DNA of 64,000 nt from Begonia masoniana (GCA_022432975.1 CM039503.1:54558466-54622465); one strand, 5' to 3'. Positions 12,046 to 41,159 are shown, counted from the stretch's first letter. Program-made: numbers and translations. Notes: generated from the letters alone by a model not told the origin.

Positions 12046-12206
12046 ATAAATAACTAATTTATTACATTAATTGGACAAATCATTATTTGATACATCAATG
12101 AGTATTTTAAAAGAGTATATAATAAGAGAATAAACGTAACATTAATTCCTCTTGAAAATGCGATACCAAAACTGAGACTGAACTGCACAATTCTTGAAAA
12201 TGTAAA

Positions 12207-12650
12207 ACCATAACCAAAACCATGGATGGGTAGAACCGACCCGAACTAGGATTGAACCACATGGTTAAGTTAAAACCACATTTAACATGTATGTATTGCA
12301 TGCATGCAATACATACATGTTCTAATTTTGAGCAATATAACATGGAACATGTTATATATTGTGTTGTGCCATGCTAATTAAGGTTGGACAAGCAAAGATC
12401 GATCGTTCGATTACAATTATGTCAAGTGTAAAGATGATCGAATTTTAATAAAATCAAATTGTACACTCTGCGTTGAGACGAGACATTCATAACGAACTCG
12501 GCATCGCTATCCCAACTCGTTAGTCCATGAAGCGAGATTAGTTCGTTTTTACTGGCTTTCAGGCTCACTCGATCGTCTATTCTTCCAACTTCCCGACCCT
12601 GCTTTCCGTTCCCCTCGCTTTCGCTTACTCCTCGGGAAATTCACATTGAT
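12207..12650. repeat. Tandem direct repeat copy 1, with truncated gene 3' end
   Basis: The segment is nearly identical to 12651-13096 (offset 444). The two differ by a few substitutions and two one-base indels. Copy 1 carries a broken duplicate of the C-terminal coding end of the neighbouring minus-strand gene (about 12550-12650), which ends abruptly where copy 2 continues into the real exon. Confidence 0.9.
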
Positions 12651-13096
12651 ACCATAACCAAAACCATGGATGGGTAGAACCGACCCGAAGCAGGATTAAA
12701 CCGCATGGTTAAGTTAAAACCACATTTAACATGTATGTATTGCATGCATGCAATACATACATGTTCTAATTTTGAGCAATATAACATGGAACATGTTATA
12801 TATTGTGTTGTGCCATGCTAATTAAGGTTGGACAAGCAAAGATCGATCGTTCGATTACAATTATGTCAAGTGTAAAGATGATCGAATTTTAATAAAATCA
12901 AATTGTACAACTCTGCGTTGAGACGAGACATTCATAACGAACTCGGCATCGCTATCCCAACTCGTTAGTCCATGAAGCGAGATTAGTTCGTTTTTACTGG
13001 CTTTCAGGCTCACTCGATCGTCTATTCTTCCAACTTCCCGACCCTGCTTTCCGTTCCCCTCGCTTTCGCTTACTCCTCGGGAAATTCACATTTGAT
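12651..13096. repeat. Tandem direct repeat copy 2, containing the real 3' exon end
   Basis: This copy covers the 3' flank and the last about 100 coding bases of the uncharacterised gene at 12994-15002. It holds a perfect 38-bp palindrome at 12728-12765 (arm AACATGTATGTATTGCATG), also present in copy 1 at 12284-12321. Confidence 0.9.
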
Positions 13097-15002
13097 GCTA
13101 AGCACGATTTCAAACTTGATTGATCGTCTGATGCCATTGCTTTTCCGGTCAAATTACGATCGTCTTCCTCCGCTCCCTCCCTATGATCCATTAAAACAGC
13201 TTCCATTATCTGCCATTCAACCAAAACGTCATCGGTTGAAAAAACATAAACATTAGACAATCCTTGAATTTTCCTGACTTGTTAGTGTGTCCCGACAAAA
13301 TAGTGCACCTCCATTGTTATGGCTTTTTAGAGATAAATTTAATGAAGTATCGAAAGCTTACACATTCGCCCGAATCACCAATATGCGACCGAGGCAGGTC
13401 AACTTCGGCTGCAGCCGATAATCCAACTGAGCTCTCGGTTACATCAAGAATGACCACATCATAACTTGAGATTGCACTTTCCGGCAAAACAACCTCTCCG
13501 GCCTCATAATCAGAGCCTTCTTTGGTCGGATTATCGACAGCTCCGGCTGACATTGCTTCTCCATCGCCAGCCGAAAGTGCAGGACTTAGAGCTGTGTCTA
13601 GAAAGCTCAGATTCTCGGACGATGAAAACTTGGCCGCGTGTTTAGACATCACGATATCCATTTGGTTCTTTAGCTTGTGAAGTCGAGAGTGGACCCCTTC
13701 GATTTTCGATAGAATCTGCTCCAAAAAATGATCTCCATCTCTAAACTCAAGAGTCAACTCGTCGTTGAAATTCCCAAATTTTTCGTCATCATCAACGTTT
13801 TTTTCGGCTGCAGCTATTCATAAACAATTCGCAACGCTATGTAAGAAAGTATAAACAAGCAATGAAGATAAAATCGACAAGCCAGAATTTACCAAAATCG
13901 TCGGCCACCGAAATGCTATCCAGATCAGATCTCTTACTCTCTGCATAAAATTGATGTGTTGTAAGACAATTTGAATGATTTCATTAACTTCTCCAAAATG
14001 TTTAAGGTTCTGAAGAACTCACCAAGATAGGAAAAGAGGTTATGTTGTGTCATATACGATATCACATCCGTTTTTTCTTCGTCTTTCTTGCGTTTTCTTC
14101 TCTTCATAAGTTGTTTTCTTCGGCAAAGTCGGCTCGTACTCAAGGGAAACGACTTTGACCCGTATTCGTCCAAAAAATTTTGATCGACCACCGAAAGTTC
14201 TCTCTTTTCGTAAGCTTCTAAATATCTTGAGTATTTCGTCGCTTGCGACTCGATTTCTTTAATTCTCAACTCCGTCCACTTGCACCTCCACATTAGAGGG
14301 CGTATAAAGCTCCTCCAGTGATTTGTCAACCTCTTCTTCCTAGAATACATCCAGAGGCATACTTCAATGATCAAAAAACAGGGAAAAAAACAAAGGAAAT
14401 CAGAATTAGTTGCTCAAATATCAAACAAAAAAGATAAAAATAAAGATTAGTTACTTCGTCCCAGGATTATTTGTGCAACCGATCGGTCAATTATATTTCC
14501 CGAAAAACTCTATCTTTCACAACTCTTGATTATCTTTCCGGTATCTTCAATCAAAACGCAAACAACTTGATGGGTGAACCAAATTGAACGAACAATATAA
14601 TCTAAAGGATTACGAAATGCTATTTGTTGTAAAAGTGTCATGCTTATATCGCCTGAAACGACGAGAAGCGAAGAAAATTTAATCAAACTCGTAGATTAAT
14701 CTACAAAATCAAACCGAATTTTGTAAGAGAGAGTAGAAAGCAAACCTCAGTTGAAGTGCACTACTAAATGCATCGCATGGAGATGCATATCCATTTTCGT
14801 CAAACATCTGCATCTCGACTTCTCCTTCGCTCAATCCAGAACAGCGGTCGACATCAGACGAACTATCCGCAAAGGAACTAGAATATTCCGTCGCGTCTGG
14901 GTCGACTTTTGCAAATGATTTGAAACTATTATCATTATTCCTATAATCAACTATATTGACCTCCATTTCCTCTTTGCATTTTATCTCACCAAGAGTTTCC
15001 AT
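12994..15002 (-). CDS. Uncharacterised plant-specific basic protein (At3g59670-like)
   Basis: Minus-strand exons: 15002-14746, 14339-14023, 13940-13893, 13807-13362, 13209-12994, total 1284 nt, 427 residues; every junction keeps phase. Residues 1-85 are acidic (ESEGE-type, SSSFADSSSDVDR). Residues 86-190 hold the conserved block KKRLTNHWRSFIRPLMWRC, KWTELRIKEIESQ and a Lys/Arg cluster (MKRRKRKK) that looks like a nuclear signal, ending in HNLFSYLE. A further helical block (EQILSKIEGVHSRLHKLKN) precedes a low-complexity acidic region and a basic tail (SKRKRGERK). I recall this as a plant family, sometimes labelled elongation factor in automated annotation, without proven function. The fourth acceptor has two in-frame choices six bases apart (13807 or 13813). 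Its 3' end is tandemly duplicated downstream. Confidence 0.82.
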
Positions 15003-16860
15003 TTCAATTTGAGCCTTCCCTAAAACAGCTACAACCCCTCGAGCTCTTCCTACGTTAGTTCATCGAGGAGCCAAGCCAAGATCATTTTAATCAGTTAATC
15101 GTTCTAAAACAACGAAATTAAAAATAAGATGAAAACAAGCAGGTTGATGGCAGTACATTTAAGATTCAAGTTTTTTCTTTCATGACTCGGTTCGTTTAGT
15201 AATGAGAGTTACGAGATAGGTTTGATTTCTCCGTGTGTAATTCAAGTATACAGAGCATGACAGTGAGAGAAATCATAAAATCCTCCATTAACGGAACTAC
15301 TCATAACCTTCCCCCATCAAAGTTAACCGTTCAACATTAGCTCTTTTCCTAGTCTACTAGGATTATAATGGAGGAAGAAGAAGCTGTAGAAAAGGGGTGG
15401 AAGAAAAGCCAGAACTTGCAGCCATTAATTTCACCAAACTAAACAGAGAAAGCTACAGCAGAAAACTAGTACACAGAGAGAAACACAAAAAATGCTCAGA
15501 ATTTAAGTACAAGAACATACATGCAGAGCTCACACAAAGCAGAGAGAGACAGAGAGAGACTCAGATAGAGGGTACCTGCAGGTGAGGATGATAGAGAGAG
15601 AAAGAGGAGAGAGAGTGGGAAGCGTGGAATTTCGGCGGCGGTTTGAGAGGGAGGAAAATAGAAGTTTTAACGTTATAAACCTAAGCAACCAAACACTCTG
15701 TTACACTTACAACTAACTCGGGTCATGTCTAATTGTTGTTGCCTAACTACACTTTCTACTTTCTCCTCCCACTTCTTCGGTTATAACCGGCCCAAGACTC
15801 AAATTTTGTCGAATAAAACCGAGCCGAGAATCCAACCAACCAAACCCGAATTCTCGGTTTTTATTTGGAAAAATCAATTAGAACCTGTAATCGAGAGTTT
15901 GCGTTTTTTCGAACAAAATCAACCAAAACTAACAAAGATCGAGCGACAAACTATCAAAACTGACCCATGAAATAAGATTCGATTTTAATTTCATTTCAGT
16001 TCACGAAGTTAGGGACCGAACTAGTCCAATCTTATCCATAGCTATAGGATTGAAGTCATAAATTATTAATAGAGTTCAACTTAAAAGAAAAATTATTATA
16101 ACTTGGTTGAGTTGTAACTAATTCTTTTCGGGATTAATTTTATTTATTTAAATGAATCTTTTAATTATTTTGTCTAATTTATTTTTCTATTAAATTTTAG
16201 AAAATATTATACATTAATTTTTGACCCACACAAGTGATTAATTGGTGCAAATCACTTGGCTACATGCCTTGTTTTCTTAAATACCCTTACATCTTTTGGT
16301 TTATTCCACCCCAAATACTACTAACTAAGAAGATTTAAGGGGGGGATATTATAGTCTTTTTCTTCTCCCTAATTATAATTAATGAACAAACTAATCCGAG
16401 ACTCCTCGGCTGTGCGTGCGTGCGTGCGCGCATGCGTAAACTCTGCCGGAAGTTACTTCGAACCTTCAGAATTTCGTTTCCCGAAAAAGCCCTCCTATAT
16501 TCAAATATATTTTGGGTTTAACCTACATTCGTCTTTCATAATTAGGAGACACTTAAAATTAAAAATATCATCGAATTATTATTTTTTTAAAATATTTTAT
16601 TTCTTTACATACTCTCTAGTCTCTCCTGTATCACTTGCGTCACATTTTAAAACTTAATTTTGAGTAGAATTTAATTTTTATAAAAATAAAATAATTATCA
16701 TATTATATTTTTATGTAATTTGATCATATACCGTCTTTAAATATTACTAATAGATCCACGTGTGATGTATGTGTGTTGTCTGAAGTGTGTCATTACAGTT
16801 GACTACAAAAAATACAGAATTTTGAAACTATTTGAAAAATGTTACAAATAATATATTAAA
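15003..16860. other. Divergent promoter region, no gene seen
   Basis: The region lies between the minus-strand basic-protein gene and the plus-strand BAGP1-like gene. It contains purine-rich 5' leader sequence with GA runs near 15540-15620 and AT-rich DNA beyond. Reading frames present are short and featureless. Confidence 0.45.
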
Positions 16861-16864
16861 CATA

Positions 16865-17050
16865 GTTATTCGAACTCAAGTGGTACCAATGATGAGAAAC
16901 TCTTGGTCTTAAGTCTTAGAGGTCAGGGTTCAAATTACTAGGAAGACAAAAACTCCTACCCCAGGGATAGAGAAAATTATGAGTAATGATTGACTCGTAT
17001 ACTGAATCCGGACCCGGATGACAGTGTGTCTACACAGAAAAAAAAAATTG
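16865..17050 (+). repeat. Candidate tRNA-derived SINE
   Basis: A box-A-like stretch (ACTCAAGTGGTACCAA) lies about 45 bases before a box-B-like GGGTTCAAATTAC near 16926-16938. A body of about 100 bases follows and ends in an A-run at 17037-17047. That layout fits a short interspersed element. Target-site duplications were not resolved. Confidence 0.45.
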
Positions 17051-17445
17051 GTGAAGGGAGTAGGTCGTTACATGAACACTATATGAAATGCATGTGTCGT
17101 TATAATAATGACAAAAATGTTGAAAAAATAGCTAATCAACGTTTGTCATTGTATTAAGGATAATCAAAGAAATGTATAAATTCACGAGTCAATTTTGGTC
17201 GTAGGGGTAGATTAGTCATTGTAACGAATGTTTAATCTCATGCTAATTTTGTCACCCCCTCCCTCCAACTGCCTGACTTTGACTTCCTCCCTTCTCTTTG
17301 CTAAATGCTGTTCGTATTCGTATACCATTCAACCGGTGAATGTCTTCTTCCATATTCTCGAAACCCTAGGATTCTCTCGGGTCAATCGCTTAGACTTGTC
17401 AATTCATGAATATTTTCTGAAGCGCGTTTGATTTTGGCGCCGAAA

Positions 17446-33321
<15,876 letters not shown>

Positions 33322-33897
33322 TTTCTAGTATACTTGATATGCCAAGACCCATAAGAAATATGTCAGAAGATGATAATATTTACAGATTGACCAAGTTTTT
33401 TTCCATGCAAATGCAACAATTTGGAGTTCGAGTTTCACCCCGTCCCCCAGGAGAGTAGTGGTGTGTGGTCTTAGACAATGTACCTTCTCTGCACAATTAC
33501 ATGTTTCAATCTTTCTGAGAATTCTCACTACTTGTATTGTTGTCATATTTGACAATTCAATCCACTTCATCAACATCTCTCTCTCAACCTGAGTTTCCGG
33601 CAGTCTCTTTATGTTTAGAAAGCAGAATAAAAAAATATGCATTAATTTATAGTAAATCAATACTAATTATGAACCATAGTCACTGAGAACAACAGAACAG
33701 CTGGTTCATAAAATATACATTTCTACATATGCAACTCAAAATACATCATCAGCAACACTAGAATTGATTTCCCCCTCTTATAACAAAATCAGATTTTGGG
33801 TGATGATTGATCTCTGTTGGAAATGTCTGAAGATGATCAAATCACTCAGCCTTCAACCCAGACCCACCAGATTCTGCCTCTTCTTCAATCAGTTTTG
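33322..33897. other. BAGP1 3' end, convergent with bHLH gene
   Basis: An open frame runs to 33458 (NMSEDDNIYRLTKFFSMQMQ) and would be coding if the alternative donor at 33022 is used. Beyond it I see only 3' UTR-like AT-rich sequence. Confidence 0.45.
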
Positions 33898-35400
33898 TCA
33901 TTGGAATTGCGAGATCGATTTGTCAAATTTCGGGGAAGTTGACTTGGCCGGAGCCCAGATGTCTGCACCATTGCTTCGAGCAACTCCGACGGTACAAGAA
34001 ATTGGAACAATGCACAAACCTCTACTTCTCAAGCTACAGAGCTCCAGTTCCTTTAACAAACATTATAATCAGACCATCATTTGAATGTTTAAAAAACCCA
34101 GGCTTTGAAAACATTGATATTCACACAATTCAACTTACAATTTAATCATAAATCAAGTTGAGCTAGTTCCAACAAGCGCAAACATGTCTTGATATTGGAT
34201 GTATTGACAACTTTTTAAACTATTTGGCTTCAACTTAGCGTTATTCTCTTTGAAGATAAAGGGCTAAGAACCAATATTAATTTCACTATCGCTAAATGGA
34301 GTTATTGTTTTAAGTTTGCTAGGATTTATTCATTTAGTTCGGTTCACGATTGTTGTACTCCAAGCGTTTTCATGGATTTCTTATTGAGAGGGGTTCTTCC
34401 CTCTTTGCTTGTAATTTCTTCTTTTTAATGGAAATAGTTTTTTATGAAAAAAAAAATTGTTGAAGATGATAGTAAGCTGCTCACCTGAATATTATTCTTT
34501 GCCATTGGCGAACTTTGAAGGTATGGAGCACTCAAAACCTGAAACAACCAAACACAGTTGAATCCATGCATTCAGAAAGCCAAGATTTGAAAATCTATAA
34601 CTTTGTATGCGTGAATTGAATACAGTAAAAGCATGTTTTTAAATGTTAGCATGAAACAGATTTAAGAATTAATGAGACCAAGTTTCAAAACGGCCATGAG
34701 ATTAGACACTTATAACTTGGTGTTTTTTGTATAAAATAAATGGTTATGTGAAGTGCCATCGGAGGACAAACCTTAACTTGCTCGTGGAGAAACTGAATGT
34801 ATTCCATAGCTTCGAGAAGAACAGAAGCTGTATCCGTCTGCGGTCATATTTTACGTCACAAATTAGAAAACGATTGGATGTCTTAAACGAACAAAACCCA
34901 AGAACAATGAAACTGCATTTCAAAACCTTTCCATATGGAGAAACAAGCTGCTGCAATGCATTAATTCGTTCGCCAACCTTCTCTTTTCTCTCCTGCAACC
35001 AGTAAGAACACACTGTAAATTGTAAACTATTGGTAAACAAGTTCGAAAAGTAGTAATAATAAAATCATATTGCAGTCTGTCAAAAGTAAGTACTTCCTTA
35101 ATACAAACTCAGTCCAAGTAGTCATAAACGAAATTGAATTGAACAAAAATACAGATTTTCCTAAAACAGTCAACAGGTTGATTTGCATTTCCATTGGGAA
35201 AATAGGACTCCAACAGTGTCGAGCAACGCCGATTTGATAAGATCGAATTCGAAAGAAAAAAGAGAGAGAAAGATGAAAGGGCAAACCTTAGAGGAGATAG
35301 AAAAATCGGCCTTTTGTCGTTTCGTCGTAAGAGAAGTGAGACTACTTTCATCAACAGAGTAAGGACATCTCTTGTGTTCCATCATTTTCCCAATCTCCAT
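33898..35400 (-). CDS. BHLH153: bHLH transcription factor, bHLH153-like
   Basis: Minus-strand exons: 35400-35287, 34992-34927, 34837-34772, 34538-34485, 34050-33898, all phase 0, 150 residues. The first exon ends [16 protein letters not shown]; the next three encode [40 protein letters not shown] and VLSAPYLQ, a complete helix-loop-helix (about residues 35-90). The basic region lacks the usual His and has few Arg, as in the plant subgroup with reduced DNA-contact residues, so E-box binding may be altered. The C-terminus [20 protein letters not shown] is a conserved signature of this small family. A second in-frame Met at codon 6 (MMEHKRC) is an alternative start. A leader intron is likely, as a good acceptor (CTCTTCAG) lies just upstream of the ATG. 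Confidence 0.9.
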
Positions 35401-37331
35401 CACTTCTTCTCCCTGAAGAGATTTCTTTTTACACCGAATACTAGATGTAAAATCCAAAAAACTACAGCTAAAACGAATAATAATTATAAACGAGCAAGTC
35501 AACCGATCTTTCGAAGATAAAAGGCAATAAACGACTATCTAAAATATGTTAGGTTTCAAAGATGCACACATCAAGATGAAATATTCATAAACTATACTAA
35601 AAAGGCTCTATTCCTGCTTCAAATTATAAATGATAGGCAGGTGCTCTTATTTTAACTGAGAGAAAGAACAATTGCTCAATAAACTCAACAACGGGTATAT
35701 TGTGATATAATGCTCTCTATTGACTTCTAAAAGTCTCCAAATTTGGCATTTCATATCAGAGATTAAGGCTAAATTTAGATTATTTCACATATAGGAGAAG
35801 ACCTGTCCCATTTTTTGACCACCTTTTTAGGTTGATCATGACTTCTATCAAGAATACAGTGAGCCTAAGCTTGTCATTTCATCAGCCTCATTTTAACCAT
35901 GTCAAATGTCAATAATTTAATATTTTTACAATTTTCGATAAAAGACAAACCATAGCTCACTTCTTGTAGAAAATCGAGTCATTCTTGATCGTTTTCTTAG
36001 CTTACTTCTTGCACATATAATGCATTAATACAAGTTTTGATCGTATCGACAAAACTGAATGCATTTAAATTGAACTATGCAGCCTTTGCCACATCCAAAT
36101 TTGATTGTTGGTATTACCCTGATGATATAATTATGTATGTAAACAAACTTCAACACAAAATCACCAGCATAAGTGACCAACAGTAATAAACAGAGGAAAC
36201 AAGGAATATGATTCCTAACAATAACAAACAAAGAACTAATACCTCAGCATTTCAACCCACTCTTTTCAAAAAACTAACATCTCTAGTCGCAATAATTATA
36301 TATTTAAAGCTCATATGGCAGAAAAGTGTTAGGTAGCAAGAAAACAGAAAGATATGAGCACAAAATAAAATAAACAAAGAAATCTTTCAAAAGCAGAGCA
36401 GGGTAAGATTAAGATAATTGATTGATTGTTGCTAGTGTAAATGGGAACAAACTAATATAAACAAACTGACCAGAAGTGGGACCATACAATAAACTGAACA
36501 TAATCTTAAATCTTAATTAACATGATTTCTAGATTAACAACGACGACGACTTTCAGGACAAGTTAAAGAAAATTATCCAGTTTTCCCACATATAAATATT
36601 ACATTCACATGTATGTATGTGTGCAAGTGTTTACACCCACAAACACATACAGGAAGATACATATTCATACGACCTCACATATATTTGTAAAATGTTAGAA
36701 AAATCATTTGACCAAAAAGAGCACGAGGAATATCTTTCTAGAAAAACATACAACAGGATGAACTGATAAATTCCAGAAAACTTGAGTAAAATAGTCGTTG
36801 AAATGGGATTCTAATCAATTCTTTGATTTCAATGTTTATGAACACAGCTGGAGATATAGTAGACAGATAAGAAAAATTCATACCCACCGATAATCTGGCG
36901 CCTGCATTGCAGATAGAGCTCACAATCATTCCGAGGGTTTTTAAGCAAGAATCTCCAAAACCCAAACTGCGAAACTGAGTAAAAATAGGAGAGGAAAGCT
37001 AGTGGAAGAAAAGGGTAGGAGAATCAAGTTCATCCAAACAAGTTGGTCGAAAGCTGAACAGTCTCCCAGTAACCTCTTTTTCCAATTTCTCTCTCTACAA
37101 ATGGAACTTTTTAAATCTTTTCTTGAAGAGTGCAAAGTAAAGAACTTTACGAGACAGCCAAACTTCGGAGTAACGAAATAATGTCCAGAGCACTAAACTT
37201 CAAAGAAAACAGCAAACTTTAAGCATGACAAACAAGAAAACTATGAAAGAAATTGTGGGCAGAGTGAAAATGGCAAGACTAAGAGAAAGAGATTGAACAG
37301 AGCAGCTGAAAACTGAGTGAGAGAAAGATAG

Positions 37332-37362
<31 letters not shown>

Positions 37363-37400
37363 GTAATGGAAGTGTTATTATATAAAAAAGAGGAGTAGGA
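35401..37400 (-). promoter_or_regulatory. bHLH gene leader/promoter region
   Basis: No coding sequence is recognisable. A GA microsatellite at 37331-37353 and a TATA-like TTTTTTATATAATAAC on the minus strand near 37377-37392 suggest transcription starts near 37300-37350, with leader introns down to 35420. The exact leader exons cannot be fixed from sequence. Confidence 0.4.
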
Positions 37401-37614
37401 ATGAAAATCAAAGAAAAGTAGAAGCTTCAAAATATTGAATTTTTTAATTTTGGGGTGTATTGTTTTCTATATGACAGCTAATATCCAACCATATAAAGGA
37501 ACTTGAGAAAGAAATAGAAGCAAATCAAGTCAGCATCTATTCTATTTGAACCATGGTTCAATAACCACACTCTAACCATATAATCTTAATACATTATTTA
37601 CCTATTATAAGTTA

Positions 37615-38150
37615 GGAAAATTATCAATTCAGACAATAAATTACGAGTATTCTTCGTTTCCAACCACGAAATTTTTTTTTCAACAATGCAAACCATAACG
37701 TATCAAAAATGTGACAAATATGACCACGCCAGACGGACGCAAAAAAACACCGTCCGTCCGGTCACTGTTCACGTGAACAGTGACCGTTTACGTTCTTCCT
37801 TCTCCGTTTTGTAAATTAATTTTTAAAAAATACTAAACGATATTGGATTTACTTAAAATTTTTATCACATATTCACCACGTTATGAGAAGATAATCTGAA
37901 AATTTTCGTGATTTTACAATACTTATATGATTTATTATAATTTGTTTACGTATGTTTTATAAAATAATTCTTTAAAATATTTAACTGTTCACGTGAACAG
38001 TGACCGGGCGGACAGTGTTTTTTTGCGTCCGTCTGGCGTTGTCATATTTGTCACATTTTTAATACGTTATGGTTTGCATTGTTAAAAAAAATTCTCCGTA
38101 GTTGGAAACGAATAATACTCATAGTTTGTGGTCTGAATTAGTAATTTCCC
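37615..38150. mobile_element. Mutator-like MITE with long inverted repeats
   Basis: Inverted arms 37615-37780 and 37984-38150 match over about 165 bp (ends GGAAAATTATCAATTCAGAC and GGGAAATTACTAATTCAGAC). Flanking 9-bp sequences TATAAGTTA (37606-37614) and TATGAGTTA (38151-38159) are a Mutator-type target duplication with one change. The inner end of each arm is a palindrome centred on the G-box CACGTG: 26 bp at 37760-37785 and 18 bp at 37985-38002. The centre shares sequence with the foldback repeats A and B. There is no coding capacity. Confidence 0.88.
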
Positions 38151-41100
38151 TATGAGTTAAGATATTATTTCATCATAATGTAAAAAATTTACGTGTCATT
38201 ACAAAAATACTAAAAAAAGTAATAAATTTAAGAAAATATTAATTCTTGAACTCAAAATATTATATTTAACTCATTTAAAAACAATTTCCTAAAAAGAAAA
38301 TTAAATTATATATATAAAGAAAATATTTGAAGAAGCAAACAACGAGAAAAACACATCTCGTCTGATACATTCACCATATCAATAACTTTCGTCATTTTCT
38401 TATTATTTATTTATTTATTTTTATATTTATATATATTGTCAACTTTCAAATATGAAATCAAATCTCTCGAGAAATATATTATTTTGATTGTAATTTGTGA
38501 AGAAACTGAGAAATTAAGCTTTGAGAAATTTAAAAAGAGATTTTTCTAATAATAATAATATTTTAATTTTATTGAAATAAAAAAATAGGTTTATTTTTTG
38601 CTCAAATTTTGCATGAAACCTTTTTATTTTTTGCTCATAAAATATAAATTCACTGTAATTAATCGTCTCTTTAAATATTTAAAAATAAAGTAAAAAATAA
38701 TGGAAAAGTAATTGATTTATCAAAATTAATATTTTTAATATTATATTAATTAAATTAATTAATTAATTTGGAGTTTAGCTAAAATGTGTCTGGTTTTTGG
38801 AGGGAAGTCGTTGTCAGAGGAACAGAGCAGTTTCTGGCATTCAGGTAGCCAGATTCTGAATGTGGGTCCCATCTTTTGTCCCCACTCTCTCTTCTCCACC
38901 AGACGCGCGATTCCCAGATCTTCATTTTTACTTGCTAGTCTCAACCGTTTAATCCGTCGAAGTACCACGTGTCGCGATTCTATGAGACAGTGGGATTAGC
39001 AGTCGACGGAGAAGAGTGGGTTTCTGTGCGGGACAGGCATAGTGTTTTTCTTCGTGGGCCCCGCGGGTACTGCGGCCGTGCGCGAAAAAGTCCACCGGCG
39101 AAGGATTTTTAGTCGCAGGTGGGATCCACGCGCTTTTGCTTCTGTGTCTCTGTGATACGGTGGTCAACGCAACGCATAGCGGACAATGTTAATTTCCCTT
39201 TTTAACCTTTTAATTACCATTAATTATTATTATAAATTAATTCTTATTAAAAATAATAATACATTTAATTTCTATTTTCTAATTTTTTCTAACGTATAAT
39301 TAATGTGATAAATAATTAAAATAATTAATTAATTACATAAATTAATATTTGACATGTCAGAAATAATAATAGACATGTAAAACTAATATTATTTTTAAAT
39401 TAATAATAATAATTATAGTTGTATATATTGTTATTTGAATTTATAAAATAGTTATTTTAAATTAAATTAATAAAGAGTTGATATTTGTATTTAATGTGTG
39501 CAATTTGAATATGTTTCATTTATGTTATGGCAGTTGGTATGTCTCATTTGACAAATTTCTTAGACTAAATCAAACGGAAATTGAGGCATGAAACATGGTT
39601 TTTAATTTTATCGACCGAAAATGACACCATATCTTTACTTTTTTTTTAGCCCAAGATTTTATATTAATTGATTGTAACGTAACAACTTTGATAATCAAAC
39701 GAATGACTCAATCTTCGTGGAAAATATACCAAGATTTGACCTTTTTTCACGTTTTAAAGGCGGGAAATGGTTCGTTTCGGTCGCACTTCTCATTCGGATA
39801 AAAAGCAAACCATAAACCGAACACCTTGTTTTGGTTCAATCAAACCATAAACCGAACCTTGTTTTGTTAGTTTATTATTATTATTTTTAAACTCCATATT
39901 TTTTGTGTGTTTTTGCAATCAATCATCAATACTATAGACTATGAGGTTTCAAAGTTGAAATTATGGTCATAATCAAGTCATTATATATGTACCAAACTAT
40001 TGATCTAGATGTCTCTATAATTACACTATCTCGGATCAACCTAAGGAGTCGAGACGGAGCAAAAAAATTGAGCTATTTCTTTGCATTTCGAAAGTATTCT
40101 CGTTGAATCCGTGCTTAAAATGAATGACTTCAAGGTATTCAACCCGACGTTAACGTGTTGTCTAACTAATTAAACCTAAATTCATCGCTGTGTTGGATCG
40201 TACTGTCGGAACAATTTTACTACTCGTTTTGTACACAGTTATTACGAACAATACGTAAGTTTATTTCAATTATTATATTAATTAACGAGTAACACGTAAT
40301 TTTTACGTATTTTAGTTACAGTTGAAGTGTAGAATTAAAACGTAAACCTAATCTCGGGTAGAGAAGGCTAAAATGGTTTAAATTGTTAATAATGCTTAAT
40401 TAGATTTAAATTTAATTATAAAATTATTATTACTTAAATCCGTATTTTATTTTATTTATTTATTTATTTTTCAGATTGCCTTGAGATTGGCCTTCTTGTT
40501 CGATTCATTGTCAATCGACGCCGAGCTCTGCTCGCCGCCGGGGGAAGTCCTATCCTGCTTTACCGGCAAAGGAAGCTACTCCTGTAAGATTGCTGTGGTT
40601 CGGTTTGTTCTCGCTCATTTACCAAGTACATCTCACATTCTAACTCGGTCCTAGGGCTACAATCTTTTACTGTCAGTATGGGCAGGCTTGACTGCTCAGA
40701 AAGTGTCAGAAAAATTGAAAAATGTACTGTAATTATTCGTTTTGTTGTTTCCTGTTTAGACTGGTACCTTGATGAAAGCGATAGTGGAGATTGAAGTTTA
40801 GTTTAGTTTGTAGATGTCAGGGAGAGTCAGCGACGGAGGAAGTTCGTTTGGATTACTAATATTCAATAATTGGCAAATGAGAACGTAAAAACTATTTGGA
40901 GATTTAGAACGTATGATTGGTCATGCTTAACTATGAAAAAATGAGTATGCAAGGTCTCTGTGAGGGGGAAGGAGGGAGGAAATGTGTGAAAATCAAAATT
41001 CAATAATAAATTGGTTTGGAAAACTAATGTGCAAGATGACGACGGGTGTGTACAAGTAGGAATGTTTTATGTGATGAAATTGTTTATTGTCTGTTTCTTT

Positions 41101-41159
41101 TTCTGAAGGTGGCTTACCAGCAGTCTAAGTCACTAAATTATATACAGCAGTACACTTCA
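38151..41159. other. Intergenic and eIF2A leader region
   Basis: Very AT-rich DNA surrounds a GC-rich patch at about 38785-39185 that contains a G-box (CCACGTGTCGCG at about 38964) but no open frame I can assign. A likely eIF2A leader exon ends at 40583 (donor CCTGTAAG), and the leader resumes at 41109 after TTCTGAAG, giving a 5' UTR intron of about 525 bp. Confidence 0.45.
38785..39185. other. GC-rich non-coding patch
   Basis: Base composition rises sharply compared with both flanks (GGGCCCCGCGGG at about 39056, GCGGCCGTGCGCG at about 39070). Both strands have only short, unremarkable frames. It could be a distal promoter, a leader of an unrecognised transcript or an eroded gene end. Confidence 0.4.

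Noticed and set aside
38759..39167. Frames of about 70 codons in the GC-rich patch
   Set aside because: Open on several frames because of high GC; no family match or splice continuity.
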